Notes under the pieces: model-generated
The model's input: the letters and a program-made list of their open reading frames with translations, nothing else
Told to the model about the DNA's origin: nothing
Database searches by the model: none
Translations under genes and position numbers: made by a program
In this document: positions 47,121-57,407 of the stretch, one piece after another
Layout: each line of letters begins with the position of its first letter
Position numbering within the stretch: position 1 is the first letter of the stretch
Assembly (NCBI GenBank): GCA_005656395.1
Contig: SRSI01000013.1
Coordinates: 2,154,632-2,218,631, forward strand
Direction of reading: 5' to 3'
Length of the DNA stretch: 64,000 nt
Source of the DNA: Strongyloides papillosus
Lineage: Eukaryota > Nematoda > Chromadorea > Rhabditida > Strongyloididae

Positions 47121-47214
47121 AAAATAAATTTTATTTGTGTAAAAAATATCATTATTTATAAATAAGAGCATATATAAAATTATAATATTATTGTGTAATA
47201 TTTAAATTTTAACA
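47039..47214 (-). repeat. 5' LTR of the nested gypsy element
   Basis: 176 bp ending in TCCGAACTCAACA on the minus strand; holds the ORF1 start. One substitution relative to 42964-43139 (AAAGGG against AAAGAG). Confidence 0.95.
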
Positions 47215-48437
47215 GTTTGAAGTCTTTTTTTCGTGTCTTTATAAATAATTGCAACATACTTCTTTGATCTTTTAAAAAAATTTGAAATATTAATAACTTT
47301 ATTTATTAAATTCTTTATATTAGGAGGAGCATTTTTGAAAGATTTTTTAAGAATTAAATTTAACACGTGAGAATAACAATGATTTTTTTAAGACCATCTA
47401 CACCTTCCGTTATGTTTAATAATGCTCCATCAACAGTTACATCATATGGTTTATCAATTTCCGAAATTTGTTCAAAAATTTCAGATCCAATAAGAGGGAT
47501 TACTTTACTTTTTTTTTGAGTGACAGTATCTTTAGATTTCTCGGTTAAAACAAAATTTTTTACGTACACATCGTATAGATTAATGCATACTTCATCACCA
47601 TAAACATAATGTACTACAATTGGATATACATTACCTTTTATCCCATCTGTTGAAAGACAAAAGCTAGGAGATTGTTTTAACTTCTCCTTAAGATCACTTT
47701 GAAGTTTATTTGATAATTTGTTTATTTCCAATCGTGATGTATCTTTCGAAATAGTTTGATAAGGTGTGAATTCCATAATTTCCTTAAATTTTTTTGATTC
47801 AATTCGCATTGCTCCTATTGGGTTTTTACAGAAAAAACTAATTACAGATCTCAACAGCTTCTCATTTGACTGAAGTTTTAATTTATCTTTTATGAAGTAA
47901 ATTTGTTATCTTTGGTTGTTCATCATTCGAAAATTTTACTTCCTCGACTACAACATTATGTACCTTCTTTAGGTGCGGCTTTAATTTTGTAGTTGCAGCT
48001 ACACTATAATGAGTTGGCTTTTTTCCCTTCTTTTCACATAACAAGCATTGATAAACCAACTTCTCATCAATGAAAACTTTTTTAAAATATTTGTCATACT
48101 TTGACATTTTTACAGATCACTAAAAGATTAAACAAAAATATATTTCATAATAGGGAAAAATTTACCTTTAGTAGATTTAGTAACTTTCTTATTGTTAAAT
48201 ACAAGGAAAGATTACAGTTAATGTCATAAAAAAATTTATTTTAAATGATTTTATATCACGTTAACACTTTACTAAACCAAATTTTAAAAAAAAATGCTTT
48301 AATAGATTGACCATAAAAATTTTTATGGTTTGGTTTATTCATTTATACAAATTTCAAACCAAACCAAACCTGGTTTATAGGTTTGGTTTATAAACCCGTT
48401 TACGTGGTTTATGGTTTGTCGAAGGTCTACTTTTAAA

Positions 48438-51085
48438 CTTCTATAAGTTTGATTTTTTAAAATGATTTTGAAAAAAAAAACATAAAAAGTAAATTACAAT
48501 AATTCGAATAATTAAAATATGTTAACAAAGATACTATGATGTATTGATAAATATTTTTTATAAAAATTCTTACAATTTTACATTAAATCAAAGTTTATTA
48601 ATGTGTTTTTATAATTCGAATTACTATAAATTACTTTTTTATACTATCATTCAAAATCATTTTCAAAAATTGTTGTTTTTTGTGTATATTGTTTTTTTTT
48701 AATTTAAGTTGAAGAGGAATTTCTAAAGATCAAATATATCATTTGTTATTAAATAAAATTTATATTATGCATTATCAACATTAAAAAACATTGTCAATTA
48801 ATTTATTTAAAAGTAAAACTCAAAAAGCAATTAGTTTATAAAGGTTAGCCAGAAAAATGGAAAAAACATAAATTCAAGTAATTTTTTTCAGTTAATATAC
48901 TAAATAAATTAGGAAAAAAATAATAAAATATTACTGTTGTTATTAGATTGTTTAAAAAAATAATTGTTGTTTAAACATTTACAGGTTTACATAAATTCGA
49001 CTTTTAATAGAGTAATTCTTAATAAATTATAAAGAAAAAGTTTTATTCTATGATGTAAATAATATCATAAAAAAATATCAAGATTCGAATTAGATTACAT
49101 TACTAAAAATGCGATCGAAATAAAATGTATATTTTATCTATATAAAACTATTATTGTTATAATTTTAGTATTCATTATGTTTTTCTGAATAAAACGGTCT
49201 ATAACCGTTGCAAAAAACAATATAGTCTTTTTGCCTGGTTACAATGTAAAATATTCTATTAAAACAGTCTAAAATATTCAATTTTGTAACAAACTTTTTT
49301 CAGTGTTGTTATTTAACACGTTAACTTTTAGAAAAAAAAGATTAAATAATATTTATTCAACTGCATGATTTAATTTTAGATAAATATTTTAAAAGTTTTA
49401 ATGAATAAAATATAACAGTTTACAACCTTTTGAATATAATAATTTATAGTTAAATTTTATCTAATAATTATTTCAAATGTATTGATTATAGATCAAAAAT
49501 TGAGTAACAAGTTATAATAAATTATTTTTATTTACTTTAATGCGTTAATTGAAGTCAGTTTTATAAGACTTTGTTTAACATATAATGAAAAACATGAACT
49601 TTGTATAGACAAATTGAAATGATATAAATTATTCTTCTTTTCGATGTCATTCTTGTGATTTCACTACCAATATACTAAATTAATTGGTTGGCTTTAGCAT
49701 AAAAATTATAAAACGTTCAAATAAAGTTAGTTTTATTCAATTTTATCTACAAATTTTTAAAATATATGCGCTAGTTTTAGAAAAATGTTAAATTACGACA
49801 TGTGCTCTTATTTTCATGTTTTCATCAACATATGCAGTATATATATTGAAAGCTAGATTTGATTAATGAAACCAGTCTTATTGTAAAAACCCTCAATATT
49901 TGCAGTAGAACCTGTGTTGTTTTAATAAATTTTTAAATATCTTTTCGAGATATAATATATTTTATTGAACTTATTATATCAAAAAATTAAAACATTTATC
50001 GTGATAGTGTTTATATTTTATACAGAAAAAATTACTGTATTAGATTATCTCATAATTCAATATGTATAAGAGTAATATTTAAATAAAGTGAAATAAAACT
50101 TTTAACATATTTCAATTTAAAACAGAAATTTATATATCATAAGAATTATCAAACTTTTATACTTAAATAAATATCATGATAATAAAAAGACTACAAAAGC
50201 TGCATCCGTGTCTTCTTGATAAATTATTATGTGCTGAGGATTATTTTAGGGCAAACACTTATAAGAACACAAAAAATGCATCTTTTGTATGCTTAAAAGC
50301 CAATTTCTCATAGATAAAATTACCAATAGTAAGTTAACTTTTTAATTTAATCTTAAAATGTATGCACAAATGATTCAATAAAATTATAATTCTTTCAATA
50401 TTTCGAATGTACGTAATTAAATACAGAGACTACTTAACTGAAGACCTTATTGATTATAATAGTCTTTAATTACAGTTAATTTAGTTACATATTTCAAATA
50501 CTAGAAAAATTTTGAATTTTGTTATTTTCCTTAAATTTTGCATTTCTAACTTTAATGTTAAGAATTTTATCAATTTCGCATTCTATAGAAAAACTACAAG
50601 TTCGAAATATTTTAATTTACACAAGAATGTTATATTTTTATTTTTTATTAAAAAATACATTAATTATTGTTATACTTTGATTTTCAGAATGTTCTGTTAT
50701 ACAGAGTATATGTAGTAAATGATGTATAAATTATGAATATTAATAATTGGCATTGAATGTGTCTATATTTTAATGTAATTTATAGATATCTCTGCATGCA
50801 GTCACATTTTTTAAATTAGAATGTAACTAAAATATCAAAATTATGGAGTATTGAAATTAATACGATCACAACATTAAATTTATCTTTAAGTATAGTAAAA
50901 GTTAACAAAGTCAATTAAAAATGTAAGATAAATTTATTTTTATATCCTTTTTATCCAAAAATAATTTATTTTAATATTTAAGGAATGATGAAGTTTTATT
51001 TCTCTTAAAAAAATTGTCAAAATAAAAAATTATAAATATTAAAGAATAAATAAAATTAAAGAAGATTATTAGAAAACCAAGGATA
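48438..51085. other. Nothing recognised
   Basis: 2.6 kb of AT-rich intergenic sequence downstream of the TIL gene. A 67-codon frame at 50512-50715 is low-complexity and not called. Confidence 0.35.
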
Positions 51086-51826
51086 TTATGGTTTATTTTT
51101 AAAGTTCATCTTCTTTTGCCTTAAATATTTATTCAATTTTTTCATAAAATATTCTAATTTTTTTGTTTGACGACGACGTTTTTTTCTCAATTTCTCACAA
51201 ATTGACGTTTTATAGCAATCACCTTTAATATTAACAAACCCAGGTCTACAAATACACCGCGGTTTTCCACAAGAAGCAGATTTTAATGACTTTTTCAATA
51301 TAGCACATCTTTTTTCATAACGATCTGGACACAAAGAATAAATTTTTTCATCATAACATCTATGAAGCGAAATTACACCACATTGATGTCTCAAAACACA
51401 ATCTCCAAAAATATTGTATGCATATGGATCTTTACATTCACAAACATTTTGTATTTTTTGATTAGCACAATATTTTGGTCTTTCGCCGTCATAACACATT
51501 GGTGGACAAGCCGAAGCGTTTACAGAAAAAACAGTATTTTCTGGGCAATCTTCTATAAGTGCAGGTGGTTTTATAACCTTTTTGCATTGTGATTTTCTAA
51601 CACAAACACCATGTTTATTCAGGACGTAATTTTTGCGACATTGGCAAACGTCTAGAACACACATTCTTTTACATGGCCTTGGTTTTTCAAAACATTTCTC
51701 AGGGCATGGTGTGCCACATTTTTTTAAGACCATGTTCTTTGGGCAAATATTTTTTAGTAGTGTAGAATCACTGCGTTTAAAAAAAATAACGCATATGAAT
51801 GTATAAAGTAAGTTATAAATAATCAT
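51086..51826 (-). CDS. Secreted three-TIL-domain cysteine-rich protein
   Basis: Intronless 246-codon frame, the only convincing host protein gene here. A short hydrophobic N-terminus (~residues 1-16) is a likely signal peptide. Three trypsin-inhibitor-like (TIL) domains follow: C28-C81 with the full ten cysteines, C94-C149 with eight and C157-C210 with eight. The CxC pairs (61/63, 129/131, 191/193) and the G-x-C closing pattern are as expected. The last ~35 residues are strongly basic (KKRRRQTKK). TIL domains inhibit serine proteases or form extracellular modules. Loss of one disulfide in domains 2 and 3 is common in invertebrate TIL proteins. Inhibition itself is inferred; no reactive site can be assigned. 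Confidence 0.88.
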   Translation of the reverse strand: MIIYNLLYTFICVIFFKRSDSTLLKNICPKNMVLKKCGTPCPEKCFEKPRPCKRMCVLDVCQCRKNYVLNKHGVCVRKSQCKKVIKPPALIEDCPENTVFSVNASACPPMCYDGERPKYCANQKIQNVCECKDPYAYNIFGDCVLRHQCGVISLHRCYDEKIYSLCPDRYEKRCAILKKSLKSASCGKPRCICRPGFVNIKGDCYKTSICEKLRKKRRRQTKKLEYFMKKLNKYLRQKKMNFKNKP

Positions 51827-51829
51827 GGT

Positions 51830-52436
51830 TTATAATAAATTTATTAAAGTTAAAAACTTTCTGTTCAAATTAATATTCATTAATCTTGAAATATTTTTTA
51901 TTTATACTTTTCGACAACTTTATTTGTCTAGTATATTTTTTAGCCAATTAAAATTAGTTGCCTTGTTTGAATTATAATGAGTGTCAATACACTTGTATTT
52001 TTATTATTTTACAAGCACAATGTTAAAAAAATACTAATATATTTATTTTTCTATCAAAATTCAATTGAGATACTTTTTATGAAATTTTTAACTCTCAAAA
52101 AAATGCGGTGAATCTATGCTTACCAAAATATATTCAAAACTTTAACAGATTAAAAAACACTGTTACCAAAAAATATTTATGAATGAAAATCTTTCTATCA
52201 TTTACTAAAGTTAAAGTGTAAATAATAATTTTGAAAATATTATTTTAACTATTTTTTTATGAGAGATAAAAATATGTAAAAATATTTTTTTATTGTTACT
52301 AAATTATTGACTTAACAAATGACAATGACCAATTTATTTTTACTATTTTTTACAAGTTTCTTTAAAGTCTTTTAACAAAAAACAATGTTTTCATTTTGCA
52401 TTACATAAAAATTACAACATTTTTATTCATTAGGTT
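51830..52436. other. Upstream region of the TIL gene
   Basis: AT-rich sequence 5' of the TIL gene on the minus strand. It should contain the promoter, but no element stands out. Confidence 0.3.
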
Positions 52437-53961
52437 CACACACAGCTCTGACACTGAAAAATAATTTGATTTTCGGGTAGTACCTTTAGACAATGAAATG
52501 TATGTACATCAAATAATATAATGAATACTTGCTGTAAATTATTTTGATGAATGCATTCACTTGTTAAAATGAAAATATTATCCTAAAGCGAAGAAATTTA
52601 TTTATTCGAATATAAGAAGATAAATATATTAATATTGAAAATTAAAGCAAAACTTTTTAGCTACAATAAATATTAAAAACACCGTTATTATGAGTGAAAT
52701 TGAGTAATCATGAGTGTTTTTAAATATATTTGTTAGTTTGAGATTTTATAATTGTTCTTAAATGTATGTCATACATTTTTAAAAAATTCATAAATGATAA
52801 TAAGTAAAATTAAATGAGTTCAATGAAGAATTATGCCTTATTTTACTATTATGTGAATAAATATTAAAAATTATTATTTTAGTAGTACAATCATTCAATT
52901 TGATTTAAATTTATGCAATGAATGTTACGACAATATTTACTGCTCATAATTTTTAAAATCTTTTATGTCATGAAGTAAATATTTTGATCAAATACATTAT
53001 TAAACTCTTTTCATAATAATAATAACTTTTTGAAATATCTTATTATTAATTAATAGATATCATATAAATAGAAAATTTTATAATCTAAAGTATAAATAAG
53101 TCAAACATTAAACTGTTTATAAATTAACATGCTACAATTAAAATAAATGTTGTTCTAGAAATTTGAATGGTGCATTTAATAAAATTCATTTAATAAAAAT
53201 TATGTATAATTAAATAAGTAATATATTGTTATTATTTAAATGATCACATTCTAAATTAAGTTTATGTTTGTGTAGTTTTTTTAAAAAATTAATAAAATGT
53301 TTATAAAGTATGCTTTTCTTTAAATTGATACTACTTTTCTATAATTATTTATAAGCTTTAGAAAAATTATTAAATAAATACAAAACGATTGATGATTAAA
53401 TTATAATTTTATTTACTTCAGTAAAATTAGAAAGTAATTTCCAAATGTATATCCTTTGTTATCAGTATAATATTAAAAAAAGCATAAATACAAATGTAAT
53501 TGATATTTTAAATTTGCTTATTATGCGATTATTTTAAAATTATAAACTCTCTCAGAAATTAAAATCAAATATTTTTTTAAAACTATTTAAATATCACTTT
53601 TTTAATTCTCAAGAAAATAAACTGATTTATTATTTTGTTTGTCTGATTCACTAAAAAGCAAAAATTTAACCCTATTTGTTATTTTAATTTTACTGAGTCA
53701 TGGAAAGTAAAGCATGTGTACTGTGCTCTGAAATCTATTTTACTATGGTTATTACCAACATTTATACTTTTACAAACAATAAACAAATAATAAATTCCAA
53801 CAAAAATAATCAAATTCGTTATGAGAAAATAATTTCTTCTTACATGCTCAAAGTCATATTCTTTTGAATAATGTATGTAAGTAAAAGAAAAATTTATTTT
53901 TTCTTTGTCTAAAGGTACTGCCCGAAAATTGAATTGTTTTTCAGTGTCAGAGCTGTGTGTG
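52437..53961. mobile_element. Non-coding TIR element with CACACACAG ends (1.5 kb)
   Basis: Inverted ends of about 57 bp (52437-52493 and 53905-53961) share CACACACAGCTCTGACACTG and, further in, CGGGYAGTACCTTTAGACAA, with few differences. TT flanks both ends, consistent with a 2-bp duplication. The CAC start again suggests the CMC group. The 1.4-kb interior has no coding frame, so it is non-autonomous. Confidence 0.7.
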
Positions 53962-55026
53962 TTTATATGCCTTAAATAATTTAAAGAAGATGAAATATAG
54001 ATACATGTCTAGAAAACATGAAAATTTGTTAAAATAATTTTTTTTTATCTTATATTTAAAAGATGATGATTTATACTTTTTTATGGAGAAAAAATGAATC
54101 AAGATAATTTGAAGTATTGTTTAAAAAAAACTTAATTAGAGTTAATATAATAATTATATGTTCAAAATTTAGAATTCTTTATGAGATTTATAAAACTGTA
54201 GTGGTATGTATCTTGGTTACAAAACAAGATATCTATTGTTAAACTTAATTTATCTAAAAAAATATCGTATGAATGTTAGTAATATGAATTTCTTTAATTA
54301 TTTATAAAGGCCACCAAGTTAAGTATAATTAAAATTTACTTAGTTAATTAAAACTTTTTTTTCGTTTTATTAACTTTATTTTTCACTAATTATAATTTAA
54401 TGAAAATAAATTAGTCTCAACCAGCTTCAATTTTAAAAATAGGGGAAAGTAACAAGTCAAACAAATAATCTTTTTTAAAAAAATTACATATAATTTTTTC
54501 TTACTAACTTGGAAAAAGTGTTATTTTAAAAATATAATTTCATATAAAAAAATTATTTATCTTAATTATGCTAACGTTAAAAAGTACCACAAAAATTTAA
54601 AATAAATGGAGGAAAATATTTTTGAAAAATGATTATAAATAACAATCTAATGGTAATAAAAAATAGCTATTTTCTAATATCATTTAAAAATTTTTTAAAT
54701 TACTTTATATAGTAAATATTACCTAAAAAAATATTTGTTATACATCTATTTATTTTAAATTTGCTAAATTATAAAATGCAATTTTTGTTATTTAATTACT
54801 TTATTTCTGCTTAATTTTCAAAAAAAAAGTATTGTTCATGTTTCAAGCTCTTAGTTTAAGTAAAAGGAAAATTTTTTCTGTTTATATATAGCCTTAAAAA
54901 GCCTTAAGCAGTAAAAAACTATTAAAAACAATCAGAAATGTTTAATAGAAGTTAATGAAAATTGATCAAAATTATTAAAATTAAAATAGAATTTTGTGGG
55001 AAATTGACATTGGGTGTTCGATCTCA
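53962..55026. other. Nothing recognised
   Basis: AT-rich spacer between the CACACACAG element and the split tRNA-Gly. A TTGTGGGAAATTGA motif 33 bp before tRNA-Gly resembles the upstream modules of tRNA-Leu and tRNA-Val. Confidence 0.3.
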
Positions 55027-55817
55027 GCGTTGATGGTTAAGTGGTATAATTCTCGCCTGCCACGCGGGAGTGGTGACACGTGAAATGTACAATGCGTTTT
55101 TTGCCAATTCACCGTGATACATAAAACACCAAATTTTGTGTTAGGAATACCTAGCAAAGTAGGTTACAAATATGGAGTAAAAATAAATATAATAATAAAA
55201 AAATTTAAATCAACTATTTTATCAATTTATTGATAAGGCTTAGCCTATGGCTTCTCTTTGACTAGCATTGCATAGTCTAGCCCTCATATAAGAAATTGAT
55301 AGAAAGATTCTACGAATTATTTATTAAAAAAATTCTACTGATACAGTAAAATATTAAAAATTATTTTTAGTAGAAAATTTTTGATGCAATATTTTTTTGT
55401 TTATACAGTTTTACTTTAAGCAAGTTCATATTTTTGAAAAAAAAGACACAAAATTTATTTATTTTTTAAAAAGACAAAGGAAGAAAATTTTTACCATTTT
55501 TTGGGGAAACGTATATACTATGTGTACTTTAGCTTTTTTTTAAAGTGACAGAAAAATTTTAAGTGAATGAAATAGGTGTGGAATTGGTACATTTTCAATG
55601 TCGTCGGTTTATAAAACCCAGTTTCTCGGTAGTCGAGAATACTGCGGTTTGCATTTTATTAATTGCATAGTAGAAATGCATTATTTCACTATTTAATTTC
55701 TAAAATGCATTTTTTGTCAAAAAACCGTGATTTGTCTAAATCGTGTTTTTTGACAAAAAGTTTTGAACATTAGACGTGCATCCGCAGAAGTCCCGGGCTC
55801 GATTCCCGGTTAAAGCA
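55027..55817 (+). pseudogene. tRNA-Gly (GCC) split by a transposon
   Basis: 55027-55071 carries the acceptor 5' strand, D arm and complete anticodon arm (CTGCCAC, anticodon GCC). 55792-55817 carries the T arm (TCGATTC loop) and the acceptor 3' strand. Together they give a 71-nt tRNA-Gly. A 711-bp element sits at the junction of anticodon arm and variable loop. The flanking 9-mers CGCGGGAGT and CGCAGAAGT match at 7 of 9 positions, both differences G to A, consistent with an aged target duplication. A T5 terminator is still present. The acceptor has one mismatch and one wobble, so the gene is decaying. Confidence 0.85.
55072..55782. mobile_element. tRNA-inserted element, family I copy B (711 bp)
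   Basis: The left end GGTGACACGTGAAATG and the right end (inverted) GATGCACGTCTAATG match copy A at 37326-38289. Shared blocks include GCGTTTTTTGCCAATTCACC near the left and the hairpin-rich 200 bp at the right (TCGGTAGTCGAGAATACT and GTCAAAAAACCGTGATTT). It is shorter and older than copy A. No coding capacity. Confidence 0.75.
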
Positions 55818-56448
55818 TGCCGTTTTTCATTTTTCTGGTCTAAAATTTTCTGTTTATTAGTATTTTTGTATATTTGTGTCAATAAAATTAAGGAATTTTG
55901 GTAAATATAAATTTGTAATGTGACAACACCTTATGATTTATGTGTCCTAAGAAGCCAAAACAAACACATGAAGAATATCATTATCACACATCATGAATAT
56001 TAATATAAACTCGACTCAATAAGAATAAGGCATTTTAACACATCTACGTCAAGAAACCAATATAAAAAAATAACCATCCGGACAACTAAACAGTCTAACA
56101 TTTTGTGTTCAATATGTTGTAACTTTATGTATATACTTCCTTTCTTTTCTCTTATCAAATAAACTTATATTTTATCATCCGTCATCTTCATTTATTCCTA
56201 TATAACAAATTTGTTGATCTGTGATCATTTTCTTTGATTAAAATTATCTTTAAATCATTTTTCTATATTGAATATCCGACATTTTCTAGAAGATTTGCGG
56301 TTATTCTTTATACGTACGGGAATAACATTAAAAAAGAATGCAAATTGTCTAATGCATTCATAGTGTATAAGCAAAATGTCAATTACGTAACGTAGCATTA
56401 AATGGCACTGCTAATAGTCTATATTCCAGGAGATTATAAAACTTCTTA

Positions 56449-57311
56449 CGATCTTGACAGAACTCTAACCTGCAATCTTCCGCTCCGAAGGCAGACGCAT
56501 TAGCCATTCACTCAGAGAGAAAGCATCACCTCAAGGTGATGATTTCGCCGATTTTTGTGAATGTACCAATTCATCACCTTAAGGTGATGATTTTAAAAAA
56601 ATACAAAAGGGATACCTTTCCCCAATAAAATGCCTTAGAACATCTGTTTATTGCAATGTTCTTATTTATAGCTATATTTCAACAATTAGAAGTAATAATT
56701 AAGATTTTTTATTATAAAATAAAGATATAACAATAAATACAAAGTTATATAACAATTTAATGAATATTTAAAATTTTAAATTAAACAAAGATAATGACAT
56801 CAAAAGCAATAAATAATAATTATAAATATAGTGGTAAAACTTACCTAGACTGGCAATAAATTGTACCTGCATGCTAAATAGTGAGATTCATCCATCCTAC
56901 AAACTAAAAACAATTATAAATGTTAACTGAAACAATAACATACTTGTATACTTGAATATTCCTGTTGATTTTAAAATATAAGTAACAATTCAATGCATTG
57001 CCTAAAAAAATACCTAGATTTTAAGTAAAAAAAACTTATCTTTATCTGTAGTTCATTCTATTTATAAATAATTAGTCGGCACCCCTTAATTTACACCTAA
57101 AATAAAAATATTAATAAATTAAAATTAGTAGAAAAAAGTTATAAAATAACAATGTTTTGACAACTTGATGTATAATTCCAAAGTTGTGTTACACCTTCGT
57201 AAGACATCTTCCGTATACTAAATTCTAAATAAAATCATCACCTCAAGGTGATGAATTTAAAAACATCTCCTTGAGGTGATGATTCTATTCTGAGTGTTAC
57301 ACCACAAGATC
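56449..57311 (-). pseudogene. tRNA-Arg (TCG) split by a transposon
   Basis: On the minus strand, 57311-57297 gives the 5' acceptor and start of the D arm (GATCTTGTGGTGTAA). 56508-56449 gives the rest: anticodon loop CTTCGGA (TCG), T arm and CAAGATC plus G. Joined with one TT/AA removed the tRNA is 73 nt and aligns base for base with eukaryotic tRNA-Arg. The acceptor stem pairs perfectly. A 788-bp element sits in the D loop, between duplicated TT (plus strand). Confidence 0.85.
56509..57296. mobile_element. tRNA-inserted element, family II (CACTCAG ends, 788 bp)
   Basis: Termini CACTCAGAG and (inverted) CACTCAGAA with a 2-bp duplication TT (56507-56508, 57297-57298) suggest the CMC/CACTA group. 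Near each end are two 18-bp near-palindromes of the form CATCACCTNNAGGTGATG: 56524-56541, 56572-56589, 57236-57253 and 57264-57281 (the last with one arm change). These look like transposase-binding sites. There is no coding frame. Confidence 0.75.
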
Positions 57312-57348
57312 GGACGCCCGGGACCGTATTTAGTTAGCTACGGAGTAA

Positions 57349-57407
57349 CAACATGTGTTAGTCAATTGTGATATCTATAGAATATCACAATTAATCATTA
57401 CATGTTG
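57349..57407. repeat. 59-bp imperfect hairpin
   Basis: CAACATGT at the left and ACATGTTG at the right enclose a perfect inner stem (AATTGTGATAT / ATATCACAATT) with a small loop. It lies 40 bp upstream of the split tRNA-Arg. Function unknown; it could be a tiny foldback element. Confidence 0.5.

Larger units (their letters stand above)
42964..47214 (-). mobile_element. Young Ty3/gypsy LTR retrotransposon nested in the hAT gene
   Basis: 4251-bp element with 176-bp LTRs (42964-43139 and 47039-47214) that differ at one position by eye. The exact 5-bp duplication GTTTG lies on both sides (42959-42963, 47215-47219). On the minus strand the order is 5' LTR, tRNA-Gln-type PBS, ORF1, Gag-protease-RT-RNase H, integrase, purine tract AAAGGGGGA, 3' LTR. 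Near-identical LTRs indicate a very recent insertion. There is no envelope frame. The small size and lack of a CCHC knuckle are notable. Confidence 0.95.
41989..48107 (-). pseudogene. hAT transposase: BED finger to dimerisation domain, broken
   Basis: Transposase in four minus-strand pieces. 48107-47883 is a BED zinc finger (CLLC, then HLKKVH). 47854-47360 and a further piece down to 47215 hold the central region, including an HVLNL block typical of hAT proteins. After the nested retroelement, 42957-41989 carries the rest and ends in the hAT dimerisation region (CERIISKYSYIFTKQR), with an acidic, Asn-rich insertion before it. Breaks are single-base shifts in A-runs near 47880 and 47370 plus the insertion. 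The frame is continuous across the insertion point if one 5-bp duplicate is ignored. Confidence 0.85.
41866..48429 (-). mobile_element. hAT element (2.3 kb) interrupted by a Ty3/gypsy element
   Basis: Flanked by an exact 8-bp duplication CTTTTAAA (41858-41865 and 48430-48437), as expected for hAT. The termini TGGGGCTTCGATAAACCA and TAGACCTTCGACAAACCA are inverted repeats, and AAACCA/GGTTT motifs are repeated below both ends. Removing the nested retroelement (42964-47214) and its 5-bp duplication leaves 2308 bp, a normal hAT size, with one minus-strand transposase gene. Frameshifts in that gene make this copy inactive. Confidence 0.9.

Noticed and set aside
56524..57281. Regularly recurring palindromes, CRISPR-like at first sight
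   Set aside because: Only four units, placed in pairs at the two ends of a transposon with a ~650-bp gap, in a eukaryotic genome. They are subterminal repeats, not an array.
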